From assembly GCA_025266875.1 (NCBI GenBank), contig JALLLT010000002.1:1488001-1552000 (forward strand): 64,000 bases of DNA, read 5' to 3'. Under the pieces are notes generated by a model. The model was not told where the DNA came from. It did not search any database and worked only from the letters and a program-made list of their open reading frames with translations. This DNA is from Fennellomyces sp. T-0311 (taxonomy: Eukaryota; Mucoromycota; Mucoromycetes; Mucorales; Lichtheimiaceae). The position numbers and the translations under genes are program-made. Of the stretch, positions 24,448-37,293 are shown piece after piece (within the stretch, counting starts at the first letter, position 1; each line of letters starts with the position of its first letter).

Positions 24448-25995
24448 ATGGCTGACGATCCTAGTGTGAGCCTTCCCGCTTTGGATCGCGTGTGTGCTGA
24501 CGGTGTGTGCCACTGCGATTGGCGAATCACTTTACAAGATTGCGAAGAAAGCATCGCCATGTGGTATATTAACGTTTTAAACGTTGCAATCTCGGGATTG
24601 ACCGCTGTACTTGGTGAGCTTTCTCATTACGATAACGTAATCAAGGCTGATCGCGATTGTAATAGGAATCACACTCTTAATCCATAGAGTCTTGATCAAA
24701 GGACACACTTTTTGGAATCACCAAGTCGGCACCCGCGGAATATTACGGCCGAAGCCCGTCGACTGTATGCTTGTTCTTTTCGTAACGTTCAATCTTCGTG
24801 AGTGTTATGGAGTCGAAAATGAGAGTCCCGAGAAATTAAAAAATGGGGGGGGGGTTAGTTCGGCTAGTTACCAGCACAGTACTCATCACAAATGCCGCTC
24901 CAGGGGATTGGATTATTCGCTCATGTAAGACACAGTAATAAGAGATTTTAGAATTGATTTTAACTGCTAATGGGTATCGCTATATGGCAGTTCTTTATGA
25001 AGTACCTTGGGGTGCTGGTCTCGGTGGTATGACTATTTACTTGATAGGGATTGCTCAAACCATCTCCCAGGTAGCTGATAGCATTAATTGCAAGCGGCAT
25101 CAGATTAAAACTAAAATATCCAGAGCACCTAGAGCAAATCTGTATCGGGTTGGCTACCCTCGCCGACGGTGGTTGATATAGTGGGTATTCTTGCATTATC
25201 TGCCCCTGTCCTGGTCGGGATACCCTTATCATTTGCGGCAGGTGCGGCTGCAATGAAGAATGATGTAGTAACAGCCATCCTTTTGATCCGTATCTCTTAT
25301 ATGGCGTGGTTCGTATGGGTCTCTTCTATCAGTGGATCAATACTTTATGCTACTGTCCGTCTTGTGCGTATATTGAAGGCGCATCACAAAAGGCACCGCC
25401 GCACATCCAACTATGCGGCTGTTATGTCCGGTATCCGTAAGATACAATTTCTAGCTGTGACGTTTGCGCTCTGTTTATCGGGTTTCGCAATACTCTTGCT
25501 TTTGTATTGCGCTCTACGTGATCAAATCCTTGTGAACAAAGCTGGAAGCATTTTCGCTGGTGCTGCTTGGGCGTTCATGGGAAGTACAGCAACCTTAGCT
25601 GCTGAAATATCGGTGATTTTCAGGCAAATACAAATTTTCATTAGTAAACATATACAAGTGAATATTGACGGTAGCTACAATATAGTCCTCGTTTAGGAGG
25701 AAATGCGGCCCTGAGATCAAATAGCAAGTCCACGAATGGAGGAACTAACGACCATAGCGGTGAAAGTACGCTACCTGACCCACGGTATGATGGTTCCACA
25801 ATTGGAGCAGTAACAGACACGTCTCAGAATGATAATGACGCCATTCTGAACGCTATCAAAATAAGCGAAACGCCCAATTACTTTGGAAAGTATATTCGGA
25901 GTAAAAACTCACTGGGCAGACTTTTTATGAACACGTCAAAACGACGTGGGTCAGAGGCATCTTCCCAGTGGGAACTTACTACTCATGATCAGTGA
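24448..25995 (+). CDS. Seven-transmembrane receptor-like protein, copy B
   Basis: Six exons (24448-24613, 24666-24797, 24868-24924, 24991-25070, 25133-25643, 25697-25995) join in phase to 414 residues. Exon 2 (132 nt) and exon 4 (80 nt) are identical in length to those of copy A, and the first four intron phases match. Shared motifs include CHCDWRI at the N-terminus, GHT[FL]WN, LKPKPVD/LRPKPVD, YLIGIAQTISQ, SGWLPSP.VVD, RLVRILK and NAALRS at the start of the tail. Seven hydrophobic spans are followed by a hydrophilic C-terminal tail ending HDQ-stop. A probable surface or endomembrane receptor or sensor of unknown ligand. The two copies are well diverged from each other, so the duplication is not recent. 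An alternative non-ATG extension upstream was ignored. Confidence 0.8.
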
Positions 25996-27183
25996 TGAAA
26001 TTTTATATTTTATACGTACATGTACTTAAGTGCTATGTGGAAATATGATACTGTTAAATACCCCAAAAGCTATAATTATGATATCTTCGCTAAAATGTAG
26101 TAATTTTTTTTTAAAAAAAAAACAGTATGTATCCATAATACGTATCTCATTCTAGAAAAGCTTGCGTTCATGTTCTTTTCTTAAAAGGTATTTCTCGAAA
26201 ATTTTGAAAGAGCAAACTAAAAAAATTGGTAGGCAGACGATACTCACGAGAAACCGCTGTGACGTAATACCCACCCTCGCTCACTTTGTACCGTATTGCA
26301 GTATCTACTGAAGACGCTTGCTTAAAAGTCCCCTATCACATTATGCACGTAACGTACATAGCAACCCAAGTAGGTAAAGTGCCACAACGTTTAATATATT
26401 ATTAGGAACTGCTCAGCATTGCTTACTCAAAAAAAAACCTGATACAGGGTGAACACTTTTACATGTGAGTAAAAATTATACTAGGACAGTTTTGTACATC
26501 AGTACTTTCATTTCTCCTCTTTCCAACGGGTCCTTTCCAGATAAGTGCTACGTTTCCGCTCGATATCGTGGTTGATAAATCGCTTCGAATGTGGTCATTG
26601 GAAGCCTGATTTTTCCTCATATTTGTGACTTAAAAAATGCTCGATTTGAAGTCGTGATATGTGTTAAGGTCTGTTCACTCTTCGCAAAAAATCAGCTCAG
26701 CTAACTTGTTCCGAATTTACTCGGGCACTATTATTATATACTTTCGAATCTTCAGGTGCAGTTTGTTAAATACATGGAAGGGGAGGTTGATTTAGCTGGA
26801 AAAGAAAAGAATGGTTTTGTACAGTAAGGATCAGTTATGGCCGGAAAGTGAGAACTGGCAGTTTCTCCACGCCAACTACAACGATCGGGAATGTATCCCG
26901 GCCGATAAGCACATTTAGTACGTAATTAGTTGCATCCCTTGTATACAGTAGGTAAAATTAAATATTTATCATGGACCGTGCATCATCGACGCCAGTTGCG
27001 GCAGTGCATCGAATTGTACTCACGTTAATGTTTAGAATGGATTATTATAGTCTTGCGGGATAGCAGCCAGCGTATCAATTGTGAACTACTATACTCTGAA
27101 TACAGCTATTCCATTATATATCACAAAGGTTTATTTTTAAATGAGAGTGTCTACCATGCATAAGTAATTGTGATCTATATAGT
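25996..27183. other. AT-rich intergenic interval
   Basis: About 1.2 kb between copy B and the convergent AFG3-type gene. It carries long A/T runs near 26105 and 26430. Apart from one small protein-like frame at 26811-26918, nothing coding is seen. Confidence 0.45.
26811..26918 (+). CDS. Possible short ORF or relic (35 codons)
   Basis: A 35-codon frame starting MVLYSKDQLWPESENWQF has a composition like a real protein segment, with three aromatic/charged clusters and a Cys. It starts and ends abruptly, sits in AT-rich DNA, and lies behind a plausible intron acceptor (tttgtacag). It may be a leftover exon rather than a small gene. No family was recognised. Confidence 0.15.
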   Translation: MVLYSKDQLWPESENWQFLHANYNDRECIPADKHI

Positions 27184-29535
27184 TTATGAAGAGTTGACCT
27201 CTCCAGAAGGAGTGTCTTCAGGGAATGGAGGTGGGGAGGATGTTTCCTTCGGTCGCACATATTCGTCATAAACTGTAACTTCCTTGAATGGCCGTTTACC
27301 AAGCAAGTCTTCCATATCACTTCGGGTGAGAATCTCTTTCTCTAGTAGCAGCTTGGCCACCTTTTCAACGTCTTCCTTGTGTTTTGTGAGAAGGTCTACT
27401 GTGCGGGTATAGGCTTGATTCACAAGATTTCGTGCCTCGTTATCGATAAGGGTGCCTGTCTGTTCCGAGAAAGGCTTCTGGAACTGTTGCTCGCCATTCG
27501 GATCGTTGAACGAGATGGGTCCCACCTTGTCGTTCATACCATAGGTGGTGACCTGGGCATAGGCAATCTTGGTGACCTTCTGCAAATCATCGTGAGCGCC
27601 GGTGGTGATAGATTCAAAGAAGATTTGTTCGGATACACGACCACCCAAAGTCATACACATGCGATCCAACAGCTGCTTCTCGCTGAACAAGTATTGGTCC
27701 TTGGGAAGATACTGGGCATAGCCCAAAGCGGCGACACCACGAGGAATGATGGAAACCTTAAGCAAGGGATCGGCGTATTTCAAGTACCAGCCTGCGACGG
27801 CGTGACCAGCTTCGTGATAGGCCACTGTCTTCTTTTCCTCTGGCGACAACACACGCGATTTCTTCTCCAAACCAGCAATGACACGCTCGATAGCAGCTTC
27901 GAAATCGACCTCGTCAACCTCGTCCTTTTGGTGTCGTGCGGCAATCAAGGCGGCTTCGTTACACACGTTATGGATATCGGCACCAGAAAAGCCAGGCGTC
28001 AATGCAGCCAGTTTTCGCGACAACTGCTCGAGATCGACGGTGGTCTTGATAGGCTTCAAATGCACCTTGAAAATCTGCGCACGGCCACCAATGTCAGGTC
28101 GATCAATGGCAATGTGACGATCAAAACGGCCTGGACGCAGCAATGCAGGGTCCAATACATCAGGTCTGTTTGTACCGGCCAACACGACGACGTGCTCGCT
28201 CGAGTCGAAACCATCCATCTCAACAAGCAGCTGGTTAAGGGTGCTTTCGCGTTCGTCGTTACCGCCCATGTGTCCACCCTTGCCACGGGCTTTACCGATG
28301 GCATCAATTTCATCGACAAAGATAATGCAGGGCGCGTTCTTCTTGGCTGTGGCAAACAGATCACGTACACGCGACGGACCCACACCGACAAACATCTCGA
28401 CGAACTCGGAGCCGGACACGCTCAAGAAGGGCACACCAGCTTCACCAGCCGTGGCTTTGGCCAAAAGCGTCTTACCGGTACCGGGAGGACCACTAAGGAT
28501 GGCGCCCTTGGGGATGGTTGCACCGAGACGCTCGTAGGCAGCTGGGTTCTTCAAGAACTTGACGAACTCCATGATTTCCTCCTTGGCCTCATCAGCGCCA
28601 GCCACATCCTTGAACTTGACCTTGACATCCTTCTCTTGGTTAAACATCTTGGCCTTGCTCTTGCCAATGCCAAAGATGCCCTGGCCGCCGCCACCTGGAC
28701 CACGCTTGGTCATGTAGTACAGCACACCGATCAGCAGAAGGGTGGGTGCAAAGTGAAGCATGGTGTTGAGCACGCTGATTTCGTCACGGTACGCCACGGG
28801 GATACGTTCGCTAGACGGGATTTGCAGTTCGTTTTGTGCCTCTTCCAATTTGCGTTCAAAGCTGTCAACTGAGCCGATGCTGAAATAGAACGTTTGAGCT
28901 GGTGAAACGCCCAACGACGTTGCTTCGGGTCTGAGATGCACTCGCACACGGTTACGGTTCAACACAACAAGACGATCGACCATACCCTTGTCCAGCAACG
29001 ATGAGCGGAAGGCTTGCCAGGTGATTTCGCGCGAATCTTCGCTTGGCGAGGTCAATTTCCACAAGACATAGGTACCAATGGCAGTTCCCACAACCGTGTT
29101 GACGTTAATTTGGATCTCTGGGGGCTTGTTGCCGTTGCCATCGTTCCTGGGTGGTTTGGGAACTTGGTCGGCGGATCGTTTTGCATGTTGATCAGCAGCC
29201 TGTTTCTTGGTGTTATTGCCGTTGCCTTTTCCGAAGAAGCCTTCAAAGCCTTTGGGTACGTTGAAGGGCTTGTCGTCTTCGCTCTGCTCTTTCTTGTTGT
29301 TTTGTTCAGGTTTTTCTTTCTCTGACGAGTACTTGCGCGTGCCCAAACGTCGATTCGTTAAAACTGTGGCTGATTGCGGCGATCGCAAGGACCGCGCGTT
29401 CCGTAAACCGGCGACCTGTGTTGTGAGCTGGCGCCGTGCACCGATCTGGCAAAAACGTGAAAGCATGTCCTTTTGTGAAAAAAAGAAGTGTTGTCTCGGA
29501 CTGAGACTCTTATTTACACGGCGTTCCAGCGTCAC
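27184..29535 (-). CDS. AFG3: Mitochondrial m-AAA protease subunit (AFG3/YTA10 type)
   Basis: Single-exon gene of 783 codons. A basic, Arg-rich presequence targets the mitochondrion; the second ATG (residue 24, [12 protein letters not shown]) makes an even better presequence start, so translation may begin at 29466. Two membrane spans lie near residues 147-161 and 263-275. The AAA module has Walker A GPPGTGKT (349-356), pore loop FVGVG (about 382) and Walker B IIFVDEID (404-411). The zinc-protease site HEAGH is at 574-578. m-AAA complexes in the inner membrane degrade misfolded proteins and process ribosomal protein L32. Whether it is the AFG3 (YTA10) or YTA12 paralogue is less certain. The gap to the upstream TRAPPC8 stop is only 79 bp. 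Confidence 0.95.
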   Translation of the reverse strand: MTLERRVNKSLSPRQHFFFSQKDMLSRFCQIGARRQLTTQVAGLRNARSLRSPQSATVLTNRRLGTRKYSSEKEKPEQNNKKEQSEDDKPFNVPKGFEGFFGKGNGNNTKKQAADQHAKRSADQVPKPPRNDGNGNKPPEIQINVNTVVGTAIGTYVLWKLTSPSEDSREITWQAFRSSLLDKGMVDRLVVLNRNRVRVHLRPEATSLGVSPAQTFYFSIGSVDSFERKLEEAQNELQIPSSERIPVAYRDEISVLNTMLHFAPTLLLIGVLYYMTKRGPGGGGQGIFGIGKSKAKMFNQEKDVKVKFKDVAGADEAKEEIMEFVKFLKNPAAYERLGATIPKGAILSGPPGTGKTLLAKATAGEAGVPFLSVSGSEFVEMFVGVGPSRVRDLFATAKKNAPCIIFVDEIDAIGKARGKGGHMGGNDERESTLNQLLVEMDGFDSSEHVVVLAGTNRPDVLDPALLRPGRFDRHIAIDRPDIGGRAQIFKVHLKPIKTTVDLEQLSRKLAALTPGFSGADIHNVCNEAALIAARHQKDEVDEVDFEAAIERVIAGLEKKSRVLSPEEKKTVAYHEAGHAVAGWYLKYADPLLKVSIIPRGVAALGYAQYLPKDQYLFSEKQLLDRMCMTLGGRVSEQIFFESITTGAHDDLQKVTKIAYAQVTTYGMNDKVGPISFNDPNGEQQFQKPFSEQTGTLIDNEARNLVNQAYTRTVDLLTKHKEDVEKVAKLLLEKEILTRSDMEDLLGKRPFKEVTVYDEYVRPKETSSPPPFPEDTPSGEVNSS

Positions 29536-29614
29536 TCATTTTCCAGGATCGGTTAAATCCGGCTCCGATTTCATTTTTTGTGTATATGGTGCGATATTAT
29601 TTATTTATTCTTTA

Positions 29615-32600
29615 TCACGCCTTGATGGACGTCGGCGCTGGCGGCGAGTGGAGCGACATTAGCGACGGGTGGGAAGATGGCGACGAGTGAGAAGAGGCAG
29701 TGCTGGATAGATTAATGCCAATAATATAGTGGTGTCCGTGTCGCTTCATGTTCGGAATGTCCCAATACAACGTCAAGTCCACGTCGCCCGCATTATACAG
29801 TCCGAACTGATCACTGTACTCCTCCGCAGGCACCTGCGGGTGATGGGTCTGGATGTTCACGTTGCGCCACTGCATTCTCGAGTTCAGCGCAAACGTTTTC
29901 AGGGGGACGCTGTCGAATTGTATCCTGGCATCACTCTGTTGCTATGGGAATTAACCACCACTCTCTTCTGGATCTGAAAATAAATAGGACTTACAAACGC
30001 CAGCTTGGAAATGTTGAGGTCGATGGGCTTGGTCGTCTCCTCGCCCATCTTTAATTTGGAAATTTTGTAATACGCAAAGGTCGTTTGCCGAGGCGGTATA
30101 GATGTCTTTGCTTCAACGTCTTGTCTATCGCTGCCAATTAGCACGCTTTCATTGTCCAGCGGCGTGACTTACTTTGAGTCCATACGTATGCTGACAGGAA
30201 CAATGGACCATAGAGGGCTTGCTGCGTTGAGCTGAGTAAGCTGGAACCCAGCCACTGTCTGCAAGTTTTCGATTTCTATGCCGAGAATATATTCGCTGCC
30301 AGATCCAGCGCTGGGACGGGTGAAAGCGTTGATTTTTAAGGAAGGTAACACCTGCACGTTCAAGGTGTAGCGCAGCGTACGATGGGCAATGGCCGCGTCA
30401 TCTTCCTATATATATACAAGGCGGTCAGCGCGCGGGGATTCCTTTAGGCCGGGAAAAAGGAATTTACCTCTGATTGGTACGAAAAGAGAAACTTAAAGGT
30501 GTGCTTGCCGATGCGATCGCCTCGGATCCAAAGTGGTACGAGTGTGGTTTCCCCAGAGTTGACAACACCGACGTCGCCACCTCCTTCCTTCTTTGGGAGT
30601 GGCACAGACACGACGCTGGGATCATAAAGCTTATTGTCCAATGTAACGCTTTCTCGAACCTCATCGTTTCCGCCGCCTTCTGCTTCGTTAGCATTGTTCA
30701 CTCTCTTCATTGCCATTAACAAATACTTACCGTAGATCTGTTTATCCATGTCTTCTGGGTCGCCGATACAAATAAAGCTTGGATGGCTTGTCTTTAATCG
30801 CAGCGCAGTGAGGCCTTTGTTGCCTTTGTTGTTTATCTCTAGCACAGTCTGTACGACTTCCCCAGACAAGATGCTCTCAGGAACATTGTGAAATTGTAAG
30901 TCGAGTAATGGCATAGGTGACGTGACCAAGATGTCCAATGTGTGATCCTGGGCGTAGGCAACGGTTCGCTTATTTTCGGGCGTGTCGTTCAATCGCTTTC
31001 CCTTCTTGATGATAGGGTGGAATCGGTGCACGAGGCCATTGAACGTGTAATGAAGGCCCTTGACAAGGATAGATCCTTCTTTGCGTGGAACGATTGCAAG
31101 GTTGATCTACACGTATGAATCAGCATACAATGCTAACATGTTCTTTCTTATCCGTGTTACCCATCGCTTCTCCATTGGTTCCAAAGTGATCTCGCTGATT
31201 TTTTGAAGTTCATACGGGCCAAACGCAAACATATCATCAGAACCTTCGACAAACGTTCCATGCACCATGGTGTCATAGGCCTCTGCCTCGCGTGAACGTT
31301 TTTCTCTGAACGGCTTCATCGATTCACGGTGTTCACATCCCAAAACGAGATTGTTCAACTGAATTGCAATCTGTAAGGGGTTGATCACTTCAATATGGAC
31401 AATCGTAGGTTCTAATCAATCACGTGCATGAGTTCAGAATCAATTCATTACGCTTGCCCCTAATCCCTTACCTCCAATAGCGCATGTGACACGATTATCG
31501 TGTTGTTGCTGCAGCGCTAGTGCCTTCTTTGAGCCGTAGATATAACCCTTTGCAATATTCTGCTCCAAGAGCTCGCGTTCCATGGAAGTCCATTCTTCTG
31601 GGTTGTCCATATTGTTTGCCTGGGCATTCGAAAGACTCACCCGAACATGCTGGTTATCAATGGCAGGAAGACCAAGATTGGGTAAAGACTCTTCCAGTGG
31701 ATCAATGCCATTCAAACTGGTATATTGCTAGTATAAGCAAGAGAAGGGTTACTACGTTAAGTAGTGATCAACTGAATAAACTTACTCTGTAGATAAACAT
31801 GAATTCGCGCACATGAGCAGCTTGTTGTTGTGGGGTCTGCTTAGCATCCGCAAGGACATTTGCAAAATATGTAGCTGCATCCTCCAGCAAACCCAGATGG
31901 AAAGCCTGCCGTCCCAATGCAAACTGGATATGGCTTTTAGCAATCGACCATGAATGGTCATCAAAAATCATTGCAGCCAGTTTGTAGCATCGCAACGCAT
32001 GCTCCCGTTGCAACGCCTTGCCATATCTATGCGCTGCCATGACGACGTGGAAGCCGTATTTGCGCACCATCGGCTTGGGTGTTCGTAAAAAGCAATGCGC
32101 GGCTTGTTCCAAAAAGAGAGCTGAGCGTAGATCAGAGTCTTCACCAGTCATGCGCACAAGGGCCGTGGGTACTTCTTTCCACATTCGATGGGCTTTGAGC
32201 AACTCATAATACATGACGGTGGTCCTGGTTGCCTGGAACGGAGACCGGCATCGACCCAGATATTGCTGCACAGCCAGCTCAAAGTTGCGATCCACATCTG
32301 TTTTGCTGCGTAATGGCTGATTCATCATCAGGAGACAAATACCAATCATTTCCTATTTTATATTAATAAACACTTTGCTACTGTCTTGGAAGAACATACT
32401 TGAGTGCCCGCATGATACTTATATGCCTTATCGGTTGCGTAGTCTCGACGAACGGTGTCGTAGATAGTATGCGCGAACTTGTAGTCGTGGATCATGAACG
32501 CATAGTCCGCCAGCTTTCGCAACTGGGCCTCTGGTGCGCTGTACGGGTATCTATGAAAATAGATAAATAAGCTTCATTTCTGAAACAGTTGCTTTGCAAA

Positions 32601-34140
32601 CAATTACACTGTCAGTTGATTAACGCCTGCAGGGACATTGGGTCCTGTCGCAGGGATCGATTGAAGTGAATGCGTTGACTGGGTCCTGGATGATGAACCA
32701 AACAATCGACGGCTGGCACCGAACAAACGGCCCGTCAATCCACGACGCGCAGAAGCCACTTGTTCGTTCCAATGCTGAATATTGCGTTCCATGAACGGCA
32801 CCATGCTCTGAACGACAAACTCGCGCACCATGGCTTTGCACGCACCGACATCGTCATCAGTCATGTAACGTCCGTATTGCACAGTCGATACGATCTGCTC
32901 TTCGACAATCGGCTGGATTTGCTTTTGCTGCTGTCGCTCTTGCTGTTGCTCGTTCTCAAGTGATGTATTGCCCATTTCGAGAGGCGCTGCTTGGAGCGTG
33001 GTGGGTGGTAACGAGGGCGATGACACGCCTGGCGAACTGCTGACATTCGACGAGATTGAACTAGAACGTGTATGCCCACCACTCGAAAGCGCAGGTGATT
33101 CGCTGCGCATTGCTGCTGTTGCTGAGGACGCGGCGTACGCTTGCATCCGCGACTCGACGGCATAGGCTTCGGTAAGCTGCTGCTGCCAAATGCCGCGTAT
33201 GGCTGGATCGGCGTCAGGTTCGATGGCGGTTGTATCGTCGTCCAGTAAATGCGCGGTTTCCGGTGGTCGTTCCTTGGAATTAATGCGGAGCAAGTGACAG
33301 TGCAACCCCAATGACTTTCGCATTTTCTCGAATGTTTCCTGCGCCCTGAAGAAAAACAAGTTCAGCTACACCGGTCTACAAATCATTCACTCGACAAAAT
33401 CAATTACTGGGCTTCGGAGGCACGATGAGGATCGTGTAGCAGCACGTAGTATCGCAGGATGTTGGGATCCACGTAGGGGCGATCGACGGTAAATGACGGG
33501 ATATTCGGGTTGTAGAGCTGTGTGATCGTGCCCATAGGATCCGGGTTGGTCGACGAGATAGCAATCATGATAGCAACTGGATGGTCGAATGTCTCGTGCT
33601 CCGTAATACCACGCAGCGACAGCATCAACCGTTTGAAATCGGTATACCAGGGCGTGCTATCATCCAACGAAGCTTATGCACCAGAGATATTAACAACATT
33701 AATGCTCGTTTTGCAAACAATGCCCTTACTGTCGAGATAAGCATCGTTGACGTCTGCTGAACTTCTAATTTCGTGCAGCTGTTCTGGATGTCGCGAACGT
33801 ACGTAATCATCGACTACGCTGAGAACTGCTTGTTGATTAGGTTCGCCAAGTTTATCGAGTTGTTGGAATCGAACACTGAAATTATCAACAGCAATGGGAA
33901 TCCCTTGCCAATCACGCGGGGAAACTTGGAATGGATAGAGACGATTAGTGCGTGAGGGTTATCAGGAAGCGGCAAGCAATTACCTCGACCTTCAATAGCG
34001 TCGCCGAATGGCCTCATAAAGTCGGCCACCGAAGGAATATGGTTGATTTGGCATAATTCCTCGGCATCCTGGCTTGCAGCTACGGCTACCAGGGGCGACA
34101 ATGAGCGAGCCAATTCATCGCGTGGAGTGTGGATGGCCAT
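29615..34140 (-). CDS. TRS85: TRAPP complex subunit TRAPPC8/Trs85
   Basis: Thirteen exons (34140-33984, 33924-33730, 33672-33408, 33345-32608, 32550-32400, 32352-31786, 31727-31472, 31411-31161, 31106-30731, 30682-30468, 30405-30173, 30145-29995, 29941-29615) join in phase to 1293 residues. The start (SLSPLVAVAASQDAEELC), the TPWYTDFK segment and the highly conserved core (DSDLRSALFLEQAAHCF, then MVRKYGFH) match TRAPPC8. The C-terminal half is beta-rich as in animal and plant orthologues, longer than yeast Trs85. The protein is the TRAPPIII-specific subunit that brings the Ypt1/Rab1 exchange factor to autophagy and Golgi membranes. A Ser/Gln-rich insertion sits at about residues 250-330. Confidence 0.93.
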
Positions 34141-34380
34141 AACAGGGACGATGAGCGCGTGTCAGTAAGATGGCCCGTCATGAATTACACAGGAAACAAG
34201 TCCGCCACAAGCACGGGTGACAATAAAAATTGTTATTGAAGCAAATCAAGTACATAATGCCATGGGGGAAGACAGAGAGGGAGAGTATATATCAAGCATA
34301 TAAAAGGGAAATCATAAAGAGAAATTACACACAAAAGAAAGGGAAGAGAGACAAGGTTCATATTAAGGGTGGCAATTGCT

Positions 34381-35969
34381 TTACAGAATGGTTCGCGTCG
34401 CAGCATCTACCATGGTATGCACTGCATCATCCTCAGTGACGACACCTGAAGTGGTATTCGTCATGGCGGGCGACTGTTGCTCCATTTCATTCGCAGTGTC
34501 CTGCGCTGTAGCCGGCGTTGGGGCCGTAGCCGTGGTCGTAGGCGCTGCTGAAGGCTGCGTATTCTCTGGCCGTTCTACACACCACCAGCGATGCCCGTCT
34601 GCCCAAGCCTGACTCTGACAAGCTTTGCTGCAGTACTTGGCCTTACGGCAGCGTCTGCATTTGGCGAATTCGCGCTGCTGCTTTTCCCATTTGCCGCAAC
34701 GCATATTGGCACACCGACGAATTCCGCCCTGTGTTTCATCCTTTCGGCAGGCGTTGCGCATGATCACGCCTGCCCAGTACTGGACCGGCGACGCATGAAG
34801 CCGATGGCAGAACCGTTCGACAAGCGTGAATACATTCATTTCATACGCCGAATGAAACACGTTGCGGATGTGTGGGTATTTCGACAGGTAAGCAAGCAGC
34901 TGCAGCGATAGCAGAATGTCTTCTTCGCGATAAAATAGGTTGTCAATGTTGGACGCCCTTGGATCGCGCCATACCGAGACCGGACTCGTCGGTACTCTGA
35001 TCATACGATTACGTCGACGTTGTGCTGGATCGATCTTGATGTACGGCAATGTCGAACGTCGATATATGGCGGCCGGCGAGACCCGAACGCGGTGCACATG
35101 GCTATTATTGTCGTTATGGTGATGGGTGGTATCATGCGAGTTGCTATGGTTATATGAAATTGATGCAGATGTGGATGGTATGCGAAACTGAGTATTGTCA
35201 TTAGTGCTGGATGATGGTACGAATGAAGGAGGCGTCTCCGACGATGGCGGCATCGATAACATGTGAGCTATTACACAACGTGAGCGGAACAGCAAAATAC
35301 AAAATATACGGCAGGTGATGATGTTGTCTGCAGATGCGGAACACCAAAAATTCATCACTTTTTTCACTCTCACGCATTGTAATAGTTAACCCCCCTCCCC
35401 CTCATCTCGCTATCTCGCTCTTCATTTACGTACACCGTCCCCTTAGAAACAGAACGCTTACCAATCGTATCGGCGGGCGGTGGTGGTCGATTGAGGATGC
35501 TGTATCCTCTGGACGTGGCGGGTGATAGGACAGTCATGGGCTGTGGATCTCGTTTGTTTTGATGGTGATTTTGGCTTTTGGCATTGTCTACGGCTTGTAT
35601 AAAGTTCTCCAGTACCCGTGTCACGATGTGAACCGCGCCTGCCTCCACTACTCTCGTCCGAATCCGCTCCGTGCCCCTTACGCCAATATTCACTACGCAT
35701 TGGAAAGCGAGGGACCATTTCCACAGATGGCGACGGTCATTCGGAAGATCAAATGTCGACAGAATCCTCACAAGTCGCTCAAGACCGCCATCGGACACTA
35801 GAATTTCTCTGATGCGCGGCGATGTGGAGGTGAGATAGGCAAGATGCGTCAGTGAATTAATTAGTGGCACTGTGGCTGTGCAATCAAGAGCCCGTCTGTC
35901 GTAAACACCCGAAGTAATGCACACGGCAGGCCGGCTGTGAGACATGTAGGATATATTGGGCTCTCGCAT
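34381..35969 (-). CDS. MUB1: MYND zinc-finger protein MUB1/SamB
   Basis: Two exons (35969-35462, 35267-34381) separated by a 194-bp intron give 464 residues. The start MREPNISYMSHSRP and the armadillo-like segment SDGGLERLVRIL are typical of MUB1/SamB. The MYND finger, residues about 355-399, carries the full Cys/His set from CANMRCGKWE to HRWWC. Ahead of it, YWAGVIMRNACRKDETQGG is the family signature. In yeast Mub1 partners with the E3 ligase Ubr2 to degrade Rpn4; in Aspergillus SamB affects hyphal branching. The C-terminal tail is Thr/Ala-rich. The frame runs upstream of the chosen ATG but becomes low-complexity, so the 35969 start is preferred. Confidence 0.9.
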
Positions 35970-36439
35970 AATTTGAACAAGAAAAGGGCGTGGGTGTGTG
36001 GTGCTTATGGGTTTTGCGTGCAGGAAAAAAAAAGACAATAAAGAGGAAGAAAAGAAAAAAGAAAGAAGAAAGAAGGAAAAAAGAAAAGCGTCTGGCTTCC
36101 TAGACCCCCCGTCCCCCAAAAACGTCGTCATCGATACAGCAGTCAAGCAACCACTTATCCCCCCCCCCACCTCCTCACCCCCCAACCCGCCCCTTTTCGG
36201 CCTTGCCGTGTGACAAAATGCTGACTCTTTGTACTGACCCAAAATCCAAGCAGTAAGTAGTAAAGCCCATAGTGCTGCTGCCAACTAGGGAAAAAATTCC
36301 GCCTTTTTTTAAGGCCTCCCTGCGTCACACCACGATGGAGGCACGTTTCAATTTATGTGGATATATCAAACGCATTTTAAATTATTACGACATCGACTAT
36401 AATACGGTATAGAAAGAGCTATTATATGTAAAAAGAAAT
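35970..36439. other. Low-complexity intergenic region
   Basis: Upstream region of MUB1 and 3' flank of the two-helix protein gene. It holds a purine-rich stretch on the plus strand (about 36025-36095) followed by a C-rich stretch (about 36100-36190). This creates long spurious open frames. No gene is supported. Confidence 0.5.
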
Positions 36440-37293
36440 TTAGGCCTTCTCATTAGGCTGGTACGTGCTGGATGGGAATTGAAGATTATCGGGCTGTTGC
36501 TGCGACTGGCGGTACGTCGGCGGATCAATCAACGAGGGTCGATATGGCGGCAATGCCGCGCTGCCATGGATACGTTGCTGCTGCTGGCTGCCCGGAGGCG
36601 CTGCAAAGTGATGCAAAAGATTGTATCTGTCATCGAACTCGATCACGATACTCTATATATATATAGCGAGGGAGTGGTTATTTTGAGGGGTTCACGTTAG
36701 GGATCGTATGTCAGGGGAAGATCATTCGTGATGGGGGTTAAAAAAAGGCGGAAGATAGAGAGACTCTTACATAAACAGAGGATGCCGGGGAAGAATGAGG
36801 AGTATACGCCATACTTTGCTGCGTATTGTCAGGAGACACTTTGGCGAGGCGGAAGTTGATACCTCGAACATTTTCCGTCGCATTCATGCACGCGCAAAGA
36901 TGCAGGATAGCCGCCTCGAACTAATTCATCATATACAAGTTTGCCCAGGTGTTTTAGTGTTAAAACCATATGCTCATTATTAAAAAAAAAACATATTCCC
37001 CCAATCCCTTTTTCCCCAAATCCCCTCTGTTTTTGGGTATATACCTGTGACTTGAGTCTCCGTCTCCAGGTAATCAGGACAATACTCAGTGTGAGGAATG
37101 AAAATGGAATAGCAAGCATCATGGCCATATGATGTGTGTAGTGGATCGCAAGTACGATAGCACACAAGACGCTCGTAGCAATACACGATATAACGAACGC
37201 GATGCGACCGGATGAAAGCGATGGTGGCGGTGGATGGCGCAGAACCACACTATTGAAACTATTCATGGTTGCTGCGAACTCTTGTCGAGTCAT
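36440..37293 (-). CDS. Two-span membrane protein with PPxY motif (203 aa)
   Basis: Three exons (37293-37045, 36920-36771, 36652-36440) join with phase-0 introns to 203 residues. Two adjacent hydrophobic spans (about residues 29-50 and 55-75) are followed by a basic border (WRRRLKSQ). The cytosolic tail begins SIVIEFDDRYNLLHHF and ends with LPPY and PPTY, motifs that bind WW domains of Rsp5/Nedd4-type ubiquitin ligases. Small fungal membrane proteins of this layout can act as Rsp5 adaptors, but the role here is inference. No named family was recognised. An alternative in-frame ATG lies ten codons in. Confidence 0.65.

Noticed and set aside
27379..28872. 497-codon plus-strand open frame
   Set aside because: It lies wholly antisense to the AFG3-type protease, whose motifs are unmistakable. 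Its composition follows from third-position bias of the real gene.
35998..36213. Lys/Glu-rich plus-strand frame and the matching Phe-rich upstream extension of MUB1
   Set aside because: Produced by purine and C runs. Low-complexity, and the conserved MUB1 start lies downstream.
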